A stretch of DNA of 64,000 nucleotides from assembly GCA_029339505.1 (NCBI GenBank), contig JAQISU010000179.1, positions 10,525,001-10,589,000 on the forward strand, read 5' to 3'. Position 1 is the stretch's first letter, and every line of letters begins with the position of its first letter. The DNA is from Unio delphinus (Eukaryota > Mollusca > Bivalvia > Unionida > Unionidae). The notes beneath the pieces are model-generated. The model was not told the DNA's origin. It ran no database searches and was given only the letters and a program-made list of their open reading frames with translations. Of this stretch, positions 21,570 to 29,611 are shown piece by piece. Position numbers and translations under genes: made by a program.

Positions 21570-21926
21570 TTAAGATACGGGTCGCTCCTCGTTTAACATT
21601 TTTCTAAGATCACGAACTTTAGAACCAATTTCAGCTCGTTTTTGATATTCTTGGCCAAGCTTTTGACGTATTGCTTCAACGGTGCTAAATAGCGTTATAA
21701 ATAAATTAATGTCGTTACCGTACAAACAACCATTAATGGATTTTTGAATTCCTTTCACGAGCCTGTACATCCTAGGTAAAACATAACGACCCTTACTAGA
21801 CAGATATTCAATATCTTCATATTCCGAGGTAATCTTGTCAACGTCGAGACTTTCAGATAATAATACCCCTTTATTATTTAAATTTGAGATTTCAGCAATT
21901 ATAGCATTTACATCATTGATATCCAT
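21570..21926 (-). CDS. small helical Polinton protein (118 aa)
   Basis: Unrecognised 118-residue, almost wholly alpha-helical acidic/basic protein with a C-terminal coiled-coil stretch (VEAIRQKLGQEYQKRAEIG). No catalytic motif. It lacks the late-promoter motif; the upstream sequence is an AT-only TATAAATAAATTTATTTATA-type tract that may act as a TATA region. Confidence 0.6.
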   Translation of the reverse strand: MDINDVNAIIAEISNLNNKGVLLSESLDVDKITSEYEDIEYLSSKGRYVLPRMYRLVKGIQKSINGCLYGNDINLFITLFSTVEAIRQKLGQEYQKRAEIGSKVRDLRKMLNEERPVS

Positions 21927-22286
21927 TATTTATATTTTTATATAAATAAATTTATTTATAAATATAGTATACTGTATCTCTAATTAATAAAAAAAAACAT
22001 ATATGACAACACATCTTTGGAACTCCTTGGGTTCCTTCGCATCCAAGTAAGCCCAAGGGGGACCCGAAACATACATCTCCGGAAGGGAGGCCTAAGGTGG
22101 CAAACGCCATCTTAGACCGCCCAGAAGATATGCTTGGGGGGGACGTCACAACATGGACGGCACAATGCCATATATTTCCGCTCGAGTGTTGCGGCAAATT
22201 TTAGGCATAACATATACTTAATTAACTTAATTAAGGATGGATTATAATTCAATGGAACGATGATGGTATGATGTGGGCGTGGTAAA

Positions 22287-22397
22287 CCAAACCAACATGG
22301 CAACCCATGAAATCTCATTCATGGTTGCATGAGTTGGAAAAAAACACCAACCCACGCTACCGAGAATGCGATAGCATGGGTTGCCATGTTGGTTTGG
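22287..22397. repeat. 23-bp perfect inverted repeat (hairpin)
   Basis: Arms 22287-22309 and 22375-22397 are exact reverse complements (CCAAACCAACATGGCAACCC start). The 65-bp loop contains a smaller GTTGG/CCAAC stem. Candidate cruciform, origin element or foldback insertion. Confidence 0.85.
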
Positions 22398-22459
22398 CTG
22401 AGGGGGACCGCCCCACTCCCCCAATTAATAGAAAAAAACATCTTCCGTTTCGCCATCAA

Positions 22460-22545
22460 ATAATGTATCTGCTATGGGGACCGAACACACGTAGTTGATA
22501 GATCTATGTTTACAAGACAAACACGATACCATTACACCACGGACT
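22460..22545 (-). other. tRNA-like sequence with A and B boxes
   Basis: On the minus strand TGGTGTAATGG matches the Pol III A box and TGTTCGGTCCC is close to a B box. An anticodon-like stem-loop TGTTT-GTCTTGT-AAACA lies between. The acceptor and T stems do not pair well, so a functional tRNA is unlikely; a tRNA-derived SINE head or Pol III promoter is more plausible. Confidence 0.35.
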
Positions 22546-22592
22546 AGTCATACAGAATAGAGATTTTTTAATATATATATATATATATCTGA

Positions 22593-22859
22593 TATACTTA
22601 ACAATAAGAGATTTTTAAAATAGACAATTTTACTGTATCCATCGTATTTAGGAATATAAAATACTAAGTACACAAAAAAAAAAATTAATTTAACTGTTTG
22701 TAAATATCAATCACGCATGCCTGCGTCAGTGAAATACCGATCATACAGGGTGGGAAACAGAAGTGTGTATACTGAAGGTCACATGAATACCGATCAATAT
22801 AGAGGAGAGGGAAGACATGTATACTTAACAATAAGAGATTTTTAAAATAGACAATTTTA
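22593..22859. repeat. 40-bp direct repeat pair
   Basis: TATACTTAACAATAAGAGAT... occurs identically at 22593-22632 and 22820-22859. The interval also contains two AATACCGATCA words, suggesting a local duplication. Confidence 0.85.
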
Positions 22860-23322
22860 TGCTGCAACATTTAATAAAACAGCGTTTTGTATACTCTGTT
22901 ATAATTCTCTAGATAAAATACATTCACATACAAGGAATTTTAACCACGCCCACATACTTCAATGAATAGGAAACACTCGCGTTCTGGCTGAGCGAACATA
23001 GGTAATGCGTAGATTATAAAGAACGTCTGTACTGAAAAGAACGAGTTAGCTGTCTGCTTTACTGCTAGTCCACCCACCCCACACATGAGATATGTAGATA
23101 AATAAAACTAATAATGCAGTTTTAGCCCACAAGTGACAATAAAAAGTTTTATTCTCTATCGAAAACTCATGCATTATATCTCCATTACAGTCACGTGGGC
23201 GCGCCTAGTCAAGTACAGGTAATATAGCAGGCGACAAATTCCTTTGACGTCATAATACAAGGGAACTTAGTAGGTAGGGTGTGAATTGTAGTGCGGATTT
23301 ATCCATAAAGGATTTATCTCCC

Positions 23323-23823
23323 TTAAATAGTTTCAGTGTATACGAACTTTATTTTATGACCATTTTTTTTAGACAGAGATGTTTTAATGATTTTTTCAGC
23401 AACAAATCGAATTGAAGTACTACAAATATCGAAATATTTTCCAGCCGCATTTATCGACTGAAAGCTTCTCTCTTCATTATTTTCTAAATCAAACGATTTC
23501 ACACCCTTGGGATGTTTCGCGTGCTTACCAGCGTTGCTTTTTAAAAGGTTATCGCGCTGCGAGACGGCTTGAAGATTCCCAAGACAATTATCAGTCTTCA
23601 CGCCATTTATGTGATCAATCACAAGACCGTCTTTGATTAATCCGTAAAATGCTTCATAGATGGCTCTGTGACAGAGATACTTCTTCCTCCCAGCTGAAAA
23701 CATCAAATAGCCCATATTATTCAGATACCCAACAGGTTCTTTGAGTCTGCGGTGCCTGACAACACCATCACTAGAGGCTTCGTAATTAGCAAGCACTGGG
23801 TGAGGTCTGAAATCTTGGCTCAT
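23323..23823 (-). CDS. HNH homing endonuclease (166 aa)
   Basis: A free-standing HNH endonuclease of the NUMOD4/HNH_3 kind found in phage and giant-virus genomes. An N-terminal NUMOD4-like strand region (YEASSDGVVRHRR) is followed by the HNH core: CHRAIYEAF (His52), VIDHINGVKTDN (Asp70, His71, Asn73) and GNLQAVSQRDN. A C-terminal NUMOD1-like DNA-binding part (about 107-145) has SFQSINAAGKYF. It would cut a specific DNA site and favour its own spread. Not in an intron or intein, and without the late motif. It neighbours the zinc protein gene on the same strand (13-bp gap). Confidence 0.87.
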   Translation of the reverse strand: MSQDFRPHPVLANYEASSDGVVRHRRLKEPVGYLNNMGYLMFSAGRKKYLCHRAIYEAFYGLIKDGLVIDHINGVKTDNCLGNLQAVSQRDNLLKSNAGKHAKHPKGVKSFDLENNEERSFQSINAAGKYFDICSTSIRFVAEKIIKTSLSKKNGHKIKFVYTETI

Positions 23824-23836
23824 TTGTATAATAATA

Positions 23837-24163
23837 CTACTTGTCTAATTTATTATCTGCTTTAATTATAAATCTCTGGATATAATCTTGAGGGGTTTTT
23901 ATTACTTTGTCCTTGATTTTATCAAGGATGACGGAGTCAATGATTCGTTTGTCATAGTAGCGTTTTAGTTCCCTGTATCGTTTACCCCCACAAGCAAGGC
24001 ATAATTGCGATTTTCCTCTAACACCCACCCCACATTGGAGGCATGGGAGAGGGCCTTTTGAACCGTTTCTCACGCTTTGCATATGATACCCACAGAATTC
24101 GCTTCTGCATGATTTGTTACACGGGGTTGTAGATCCAATCATTAGCCACTTGCAGTGATTCAT
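23837..24163 (-). CDS. Cys-rich zinc-binding protein (108 aa)
   Basis: An N-terminal ~60 residues with Cys4, 15, 19, 24, His27, then CxxC pairs 41/44 and 55/58, predicting two zinc sites. The C-terminus is basic and helical (KRYRELKRYYDKR). I recall similar short Cys-rich proteins beside eukaryotic mobile-element polymerases but cannot name a family. Its ATG is 42 bp from the divergent polymerase ATG across an AT-rich bidirectional promoter, so a role in early or replication steps is likely. Confidence 0.68.
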   Translation of the reverse strand: MNHCKWLMIGSTTPCNKSCRSEFCGYHMQSVRNGSKGPLPCLQCGVGVRGKSQLCLACGGKRYRELKRYYDKRIIDSVILDKIKDKVIKTPQDYIQRFIIKADNKLDK

Positions 24164-24205
24164 TATACTATATTTTTCTATTTAAATACTTGTTTTAATT
24201 ATAAC
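24164..24205. promoter_or_regulatory. bidirectional AT-rich promoter
   Basis: 42 bp separate divergent start codons. The sequence includes TATACTATATTTTT and CTATTTAAATA, TATA-like in both directions. The AATTGAAAAYRCTAGY motif is absent, in contrast to virion genes. Confidence 0.55.
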
Positions 24206-27200
24206 ATGGAGGAGTTCAAGAGATTATCGAAAATCAAACCTTGGAAAAATACTAAATTCAATCTTGATAGGGAGTTCCAAAGATTATCGAAAATCAAACC
24301 TTGGAAAAATACTAAATTCAATCTTGATAGGGAGTTCCAAAGATTATCGAAAATCAAACCTTGGAAAAATACTAAATTCAATCTTGATAGGGAGTTCCAA
24401 AGATTATCGAAAATTAAGCCTTGGAGAAATACTAAATTCAATCTCGATAGAGTCTCTGATACACCAAAACGTCTAATCGGTGATAGAACTATACTCGGTA
24501 AAATCAGGGAGTGTTTTAATGAATTCTACCGAGACGGTGCAGCATACTGTTGGTCGACATTTCGAATTATTGATGAAGATGTCAATGTACCCATCATCGA
24601 TGCTACTATGAACGATAAAAGAGCAGCTGAGATAATTTCACACCTTGGTGTGAAATCCAAAGGATTTCAAGCAAAGCAATTTCCATCCAAAGGGGAAATT
24701 CAAAGATGGAAATCCAAAGGTGGAAAATCCAAAGGTAAATTGCAAAGCAATTCCCAACAAAGCAATTCCAATCAGAAATATTTTTTCAGAATAAAATTCA
24801 TTATCGAAGTCGAAGGCAAATGGATTATTAAGGATAAATTTGAACCAATCCTCAAGAATAAAAAAGCTGTCATTGTGAGTAGAGATTCCAAACCAGGAAT
24901 TCTAACTGGAATTGACAAACCATACTACGAGAGATCTTATCCCGTAACAGCAATCGTTTATGGGATATATCCGTTAAATGATAAACCCGATATTGCAAAA
25001 CTAGCTCCTATGAAATATTCACCATTGACTTCGTCAAGGCTCAATTGTGTAGCAACACGGGTAATGGAACACTTCACAAATGCATCCCGAGGAAATAAAC
25101 TAACTGATCTGCGACGTAGGAAAATAACAGAATGGGAACTGACAGTGAAACAGCACGGTGCAAAGATTTCTGATATAGCTAAATTAGAAACATTATTAAG
25201 ATTTCCAATAACAGTTATGACGATAACCGGAGAGGTTTTATACGAACCGAAATATAACAAAAATGGAGCCCCAATACAGATTATTGATCATAACAAACAC
25301 GCGTGGACACCTGCAGTAACAGTATTTCCACGAGAACGAACCGTGAAATATATCCCCCCGGAATTTTCCGGGGAATTTTCCGGGGATGTTTTCTATGAAG
25401 AGAAATTATTTGATGCTATTCATGCGTTGTGTAAAGATGATCCTGTGTCAGTGTGGTTACTTAGTAGTGCTGGTTCCGAATCAGGATTTGATCAATTTGT
25501 AAGACCAAATGGTGAATTATATCGCGTTGAAGAATTAGATAACAGAATGAGAAAAATCGCTAGTGATTTTTCACCGGAGAGTTTCCATGAAAAACTACTC
25601 ACGGATAGTTTTACTATTCCATCAGTGGTAGCTCACTTCGCAAGAGAAAAAAACTCATGGCGTCCAACACGAAGTGATTTTCTCGAGGACGTTAAATTGA
25701 GTTGCATCGAATTTGGTCATGGAGGACTGTGGAATACAAAATACCATCGTGACGGTATGATTTCAATTGATATATCCGCGTGTTATCCTGGAAGTTTTCT
25801 CGGGTATGGGGAATGCGCTGAGTACTTCAAACGATTTGGACACCCCACGCATGAAATGACTCGTGTTGCGATTAATGGACCATTGCCTGATTTTGATTTA
25901 ACCGGATTCGCTCGTGTGATATCATTTGAACTCGCTACAGGGTTACATCCGTGTAGTTATGTTTGGCTTGGTAGACACCTATCTGAAAAACACTGGATGC
26001 CAATAGTGATATTGAGATATATGATTGATTGTGGCATGCTGATATCGTTGATTGTTTCCGAGGCTATTATATGCTATCGAGCTCAGAAAGAAGTTTGGCT
26101 ACCACAACCCGATCTAGATAGAATAATCAACGAACTACGAAAACAGTTTCCAGAAGAACAAATCATGAATTGGTCTAAGAAGTTATTTGAAATTAAAAAA
26201 GAACAAGCAAAAGATTTTGGACGAAGAATAATCGGTAAATTTACCCAGGGTGGACGATACGACAACGCAAAATACTCTTCGCGGTTGATCATAGATGTCG
26301 CTGAATACGATTTTCTTGTAACGGATTTAACGAAACAGGGAAAACTTGTATCCCGTAAGGATGCTTTTCTATCCAATGGTGAGAAATTAGGTACGGTTGT
26401 TACCTACTGTGATGGATATAATTCCCAGTACACACATTTGAGAAGTTCAATGCTAGCCTATGCTTGCATTAATCTATTTTCGATGATAAATAGATTTCCT
26501 AATACCGCGGTTAGAGTAGCCACTGATTCGATGTATATACACAATAAGTACAAATCAGCTGTAGCGGCATTCACAGATCCGGAGGAAGCGTGGGGGCGTT
26601 GGCGATTTAAAAAGGAGATGCTACATGAGTATTGTGAATCCGCAGACGTTGCCATGGATGAAAAGTACTTAAAATGTGATGAGATTCAATCAGAATTTTC
26701 TAATGCACCACCGGTATCTGATCCAATATGTAGATACAAGACAGTTTATTTAAACGGTTGTGGTGGGTCAGGAAAGACAACTCGTGCAATTGAATTATAT
26801 CGTGGTGGTGGAAATACTTGTATTTCTACTAACATGATTGTGTTAACACCGACTCACAGACTCGCCAGAGAGATGATACAGCGAGGGGTAAATGCCTGTA
26901 CTTATCATAGTTTTTTTCGATGGAAAGGTGACAAATGGACTCCTGAGCGTATGGGTGATAAATTCATTCCTGAAATCATAATTTGGGATGAAATATGCAC
27001 AGTGTCATTAGATGTATTAAAAACATTTCTTGAGTGGTTGTTAAACAAAAACACAAAAGTCGTCATGTGCGGTGATCACGGCCAACCACCACCATTTGTC
27101 GGTGGATCTCCACATGAATGGCTAAAGGGTTCTGTAGACTATTATGAAGAAATTAATACCGACCATAGATCACTTGATGAACAATTACGCGAGTTCAAAG

Positions 27201-27853
27201 CACTGCTTAGATTACAACCGGATAAAATCCAATGCGAAATAGCTCGTGAAATAATTTCAGAAACTCCTATGAATGATTTCTGGGAAACGTGGAGACCAAA
27301 TGATTTGATAGTAGCAAGTAGAAAAATAGTCAGAGACACACTTCAGATGAAGTTATTTGAATTGCATAAAGAAAAATTTGCAACGCTTCCAGTACCGTTG
27401 TGTTATAGGCCTTCGGATACACGAAAGCAGAATATAGAAGTTGATATTCCAGGACCAAAATCCGAAGGATTTCAAAGACAGATTCTCGTGTTAAATGATA
27501 TTGTGCTGGTTGATATCAATGTCGTTGAAGATGCATTGCGTGCTAATAAATCCCCATGGACGCTAGGATACGCAGCAACAATACACTCTTCACAGGGATT
27601 GACTATATCGGATACAATTGTTTGGATGGTAGATAATCGCATCGAATGGTCGAATTTAGTCTATCTCGCAGTATCCAGAGTACGAAGAATAAATCAGCTT
27701 CGAAGAATTGTCGTCATGACAGAGTCAGGTGGCGATGATGAAATCATTGGTGATGATAATGACACAACAATAAGTGATATTGATGTTAGCATCATTAATA
27801 AAAAACTCTCCGGTTACAAACAACAGGACAAAAAAAAAACAACGAGAATTTGA
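24206..27853 (+). CDS. family-B-like DNA polymerase fused to SF1 helicase (1215 aa)
   Basis: Replication protein. I start it at ATG 24206 rather than the in-frame 24155, which would overlap the divergent gene. Residues ~2-82: four copies of a 20-residue unit (EFQRLSKIKPWKNTKF...). Then a low-complexity Lys/Ser/Gln linker and a region resembling uncharacterised polymerase proteins of fungal and protist mobile elements. Polymerase palm: motif A-like SIDISACYPGSF (Asp522), motif B-like GRRIIGKFTQGG, motif C VATDSMYI (Asp774). Helicase: Walker A GCGGSGKTT (Lys857), Walker B IIIWDE (Asp928), motif III CGDHGQPPPF, and late motifs ATIHSSQG and VYLAVSRV. I see no clear 3'-5' exonuclease motifs. This is unlike the usual stand-alone protein-primed Polinton polymerase. 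The frame ends at an A10 run just before an HNH module. Confidence 0.88.
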   Translation: MEEFKRLSKIKPWKNTKFNLDREFQRLSKIKPWKNTKFNLDREFQRLSKIKPWKNTKFNLDREFQRLSKIKPWRNTKFNLDRVSDTPKRLIGDRTILGKIRECFNEFYRDGAAYCWSTFRIIDEDVNVPIIDATMNDKRAAEIISHLGVKSKGFQAKQFPSKGEIQRWKSKGGKSKGKLQSNSQQSNSNQKYFFRIKFIIEVEGKWIIKDKFEPILKNKKAVIVSRDSKPGILTGIDKPYYERSYPVTAIVYGIYPLNDKPDIAKLAPMKYSPLTSSRLNCVATRVMEHFTNASRGNKLTDLRRRKITEWELTVKQHGAKISDIAKLETLLRFPITVMTITGEVLYEPKYNKNGAPIQIIDHNKHAWTPAVTVFPRERTVKYIPPEFSGEFSGDVFYEEKLFDAIHALCKDDPVSVWLLSSAGSESGFDQFVRPNGELYRVEELDNRMRKIASDFSPESFHEKLLTDSFTIPSVVAHFAREKNSWRPTRSDFLEDVKLSCIEFGHGGLWNTKYHRDGMISIDISACYPGSFLGYGECAEYFKRFGHPTHEMTRVAINGPLPDFDLTGFARVISFELATGLHPCSYVWLGRHLSEKHWMPIVILRYMIDCGMLISLIVSEAIICYRAQKEVWLPQPDLDRIINELRKQFPEEQIMNWSKKLFEIKKEQAKDFGRRIIGKFTQGGRYDNAKYSSRLIIDVAEYDFLVTDLTKQGKLVSRKDAFLSNGEKLGTVVTYCDGYNSQYTHLRSSMLAYACINLFSMINRFPNTAVRVATDSMYIHNKYKSAVAAFTDPEEAWGRWRFKKEMLHEYCESADVAMDEKYLKCDEIQSEFSNAPPVSDPICRYKTVYLNGCGGSGKTTRAIELYRGGGNTCISTNMIVLTPTHRLAREMIQRGVNACTYHSFFRWKGDKWTPERMGDKFIPEIIIWDEICTVSLDVLKTFLEWLLNKNTKVVMCGDHGQPPPFVGGSPHEWLKGSVDYYEEINTDHRSLDEQLREFKALLRLQPDKIQCEIAREIISETPMNDFWETWRPNDLIVASRKIVRDTLQMKLFELHKEKFATLPVPLCYRPSDTRKQNIEVDIPGPKSEGFQRQILVLNDIVLVDINVVEDALRANKSPWTLGYAATIHSSQGLTISDTIVWMVDNRIEWSNLVYLAVSRVRRINQLRRIVVMTESGGDDEIIGDDNDTTISDIDVSIINKKLSGYKQQDKKKTTRI
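24209..24450 (+). repeat. 60-bp coding tandem repeat, four copies
   Basis: A period of exactly 60 bp (20 codons), with the middle copies identical over whole 60-base lines. Only the first and last copies differ. Recent in-frame expansion in the polymerase N-terminus. Confidence 0.97.
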
Positions 27854-28082
27854 TATTGATGCTAAATTAATAATCACTTTGAAGAAACAACAGAATAATC
27901 ACTGCGCGAGTTGCAATTGTATAATGCGTTGGCAGTATTCGGATAAGGATCCTCGCCAATTCACCGTAGACAGAAAAAATAACAATCTCGGTCATGTCAG
28001 AAATAATGTGATGTTGACTTGTCTTGAGTGCAATAGACGCCGGGGTGAAAGCACAATGCCTCTGGCATCGGGTGCTAATTAA
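27838..28082 (+). CDS. HNH nuclease module, frameshifted from the polymerase-helicase
   Basis: About 80 residues forming a Cys-type HNH nuclease: CASC pair, then FTVDRKNNNLGH, then LTCLECNRRRG. The open frame can be extended to an ATG at 27774, but that part overlaps the helicase in another frame. In relatives I recall, this HNH follows a GYKQQDKKK-like segment at the C-terminus of the polymerase-helicase. Here that segment ends in an A10 run (27830-27839), after which the helicase frame stops and the HNH is in a neighbouring frame. So it is most simply the C-terminal domain cut off by a 1-nt indel. The 3' end overlaps the convergent integrase gene by 8 bp. Confidence 0.8.
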
Positions 28083-29037
28083 GACCATGCGGTGGCAATT
28101 GAGTATCCTCGGGAATCACTTGCAGTTGTTGTCGAGTAAATCCTCGCTGAGGAGCAGTTGAATCCAGTTTATAGATTGCTGGTCTACCAGTTGATCGTGT
28201 TATACTAGATATCTTATGCGTAGTGACGCTCCAAATAGGATCAGTAGCCCTTTTTCTACCCCCTTCAAGCTCTCCTGGTTCGTATAAGTACCTCACAATG
28301 ACACTTCTACCAAGAATTGGTTGGGAAACGCTAGCGTTTCTAGGGAAATCTTTTTGTGGTTGTACGGGTATTGACTTCTTTTTAATCGCGTTGATAGGTT
28401 TCATGTTAATTGTTCGAGTAATCTCGTTATTGAGCGCGGTAATCACAGCTGGTAATCTCTTAACCCATTCACGGGATCTTTTATCCTGAATAAACTCCTT
28501 CGCGTATTGATATCCAAATAACCGCTCAGCAATCGTCAGATTAAATCGTTCGACAATGGCCTGATCGCGATGTAGCGCAGTATGCCCTCGTCGTATGGTG
28601 ACATTATGATTTTTCATTGTAGATAGAACCGCACCCTGAAATTCCTTGCCAGGATCAACCTGCAATAGATTCGGCCAGTGCAGAGGACCTCGTCGATAAA
28701 TCCTTTCAAATGCAGAAGCAACTTCAGTGGCTGATTTTGTTTTTAACGGTTCTGCTTCTTTGTATCGACTTGCAATATCAACTACGGTTAACGCGTATTT
28801 GTAACCACGATCATGTGGCAGAAATAATATATCAGCCTGATGAACTTCATTAGGAGCGGTCACATCAAAATGCGAGAATTGAATTTGTTTAGGTGGTGGT
28901 AGATAAATTTGCCATAGTGCCTGTTTAGATAACCAATCCGCCGCTGTAGTTTTTTTCACTTTTGCAGCGCTAGCGAGTTTATGGACTGCTGATTTACCCC
29001 TCCAGTATCCTCTTGGGGAATAATAAATTGATTCCAT
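28075..29037 (-). CDS. retroviral-type (rve) integrase (320 aa)
   Basis: Catalyses insertion of the element's ends into host DNA, producing the flanking duplication. The core has the DDE triad: Asp69 in HQADILFLP, Asp128 in LLQVDPGKEF and Glu163 in AIVERFNLT, with the D-E spacing of 35 typical of the family. Residues ~1-50 are basic and helical, without a complete HHCC finger. The C-terminal ~90 residues include a small SH3- or chromo-like beta-rich part (VIVRYLYEPGE... TDPIWSV). Intact, with a strong promoter motif 8 bp before the ATG that overlaps the PLA2 stop codon. Confidence 0.93.
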   Translation of the reverse strand: MESIYYSPRGYWRGKSAVHKLASAAKVKKTTAADWLSKQALWQIYLPPPKQIQFSHFDVTAPNEVHQADILFLPHDRGYKYALTVVDIASRYKEAEPLKTKSATEVASAFERIYRRGPLHWPNLLQVDPGKEFQGAVLSTMKNHNVTIRRGHTALHRDQAIVERFNLTIAERLFGYQYAKEFIQDKRSREWVKRLPAVITALNNEITRTINMKPINAIKKKSIPVQPQKDFPRNASVSQPILGRSVIVRYLYEPGELEGGRKRATDPIWSVTTHKISSITRSTGRPAIYKLDSTAPQRGFTRQQLQVIPEDTQLPPHGLN

Positions 29038-29045
29038 ATTAAAAT

Positions 29046-29061
29046 GCTAGCATTTTCAATT
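29046..29061 (-). promoter_or_regulatory. late-promoter-like motif, integrase gene
   Basis: Minus strand AATTGAAAATGCTAGC, 8 bp before ATG 29037. Its TTGA contains the TGA stop of the PLA2 gene. Confidence 0.75.
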
Positions 29062-29594
29062 ACCAGCACCCATCATCAATTTGCCTTTCATAGCTGATTT
29101 TACCAACCACGAAGCCAACTTTTCTTTAAAAGATTTATCAGGAATAGCATTTAACGCATGAATTAATTTCACATCCGCGAGATGCCTGTTTTGCAGATTG
29201 CTGCTTTTATATGCAACATCATGAAGGTGACAGGCCTTATCAATGGCGTTTATTGGTTCTTCACCGGGTCGGGGTTGATTTTGATCATCAAGTCTGATAT
29301 CTAATCGTGTTCCGGGACCACAGTAGCTATATCCTGGAAGGTGCTTTTCTCCGGGGTACTTTGCCCATGGGGTTCCAGGGAGCTTTGTCAATTTGGCTGC
29401 GATATCACCTCCTCGTTTTTTTTTAAAACATCTCCGGATTGTAAAATCTTTGATTTGGTAGAAATAAATCTAAACTTTTTTATACCACATGTTGCACATC
29501 TACCAGTTAGTGCTGATCTGTTATTTTTAGTTGTAACCGTCGTCACATCATTTGTGCTAGTACGCGTTTTACACTTCACATAATATAGATCCAT
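29056..29594 (-). CDS. zinc-ribbon + phospholipase A2 protein, frameshifted
   Basis: Two abutting frames read as one broken gene. Upstream part (29388-29594, 68 aa): zinc-ribbon of the DUF5679 type, VKC near the start and CATC at 33-36. The first knuckle has Tyr where a Cys is usual, so one zinc ligand may be missing. Downstream part (29056-29391, 111 aa): parvovirus-VP1-like PLA2, with the YCGPGT calcium loop and the HD catalytic pair in KACHLHDVAY (His57, Asp58). The frames meet at an A9 run on the minus strand (29416-29424); a 1-nt difference there would make them continuous. In parvoviruses this domain breaches endosomal membranes; the same role here is inference. Divergent from the ATPase by 5-17 bp. 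Confidence 0.82.
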
Positions 29595-29611
29595 AATTTA
29601 TGTATAGAGAT

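Larger units (their letters stand above)
21927..23322. other. 1.4-kb non-coding region inside the Polinton
   Basis: No credible gene. It contains a long inverted repeat (22287-22397), a tRNA-like A/B-box stretch (about 22460-22545), a TA run (22570-22588), a 40-bp direct repeat (22593-22632 and 22820-22859) and AT-rich spacers. It separates virion and replication modules. It could be a control or replication region, or a nested short insertion. Confidence 0.65.

Noticed and set aside
22460..22545. Functional tRNA gene
   Set aside because: A/B boxes and an anticodon-like loop are present, but the acceptor and T stems do not pair; kept only as tRNA-like.
24199..24441. 80-aa minus frame with a repeated NLVFFQGLIFDNLWNSLSR unit
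   Set aside because: Antisense shadow of the 60-bp coding repeats in the polymerase gene.
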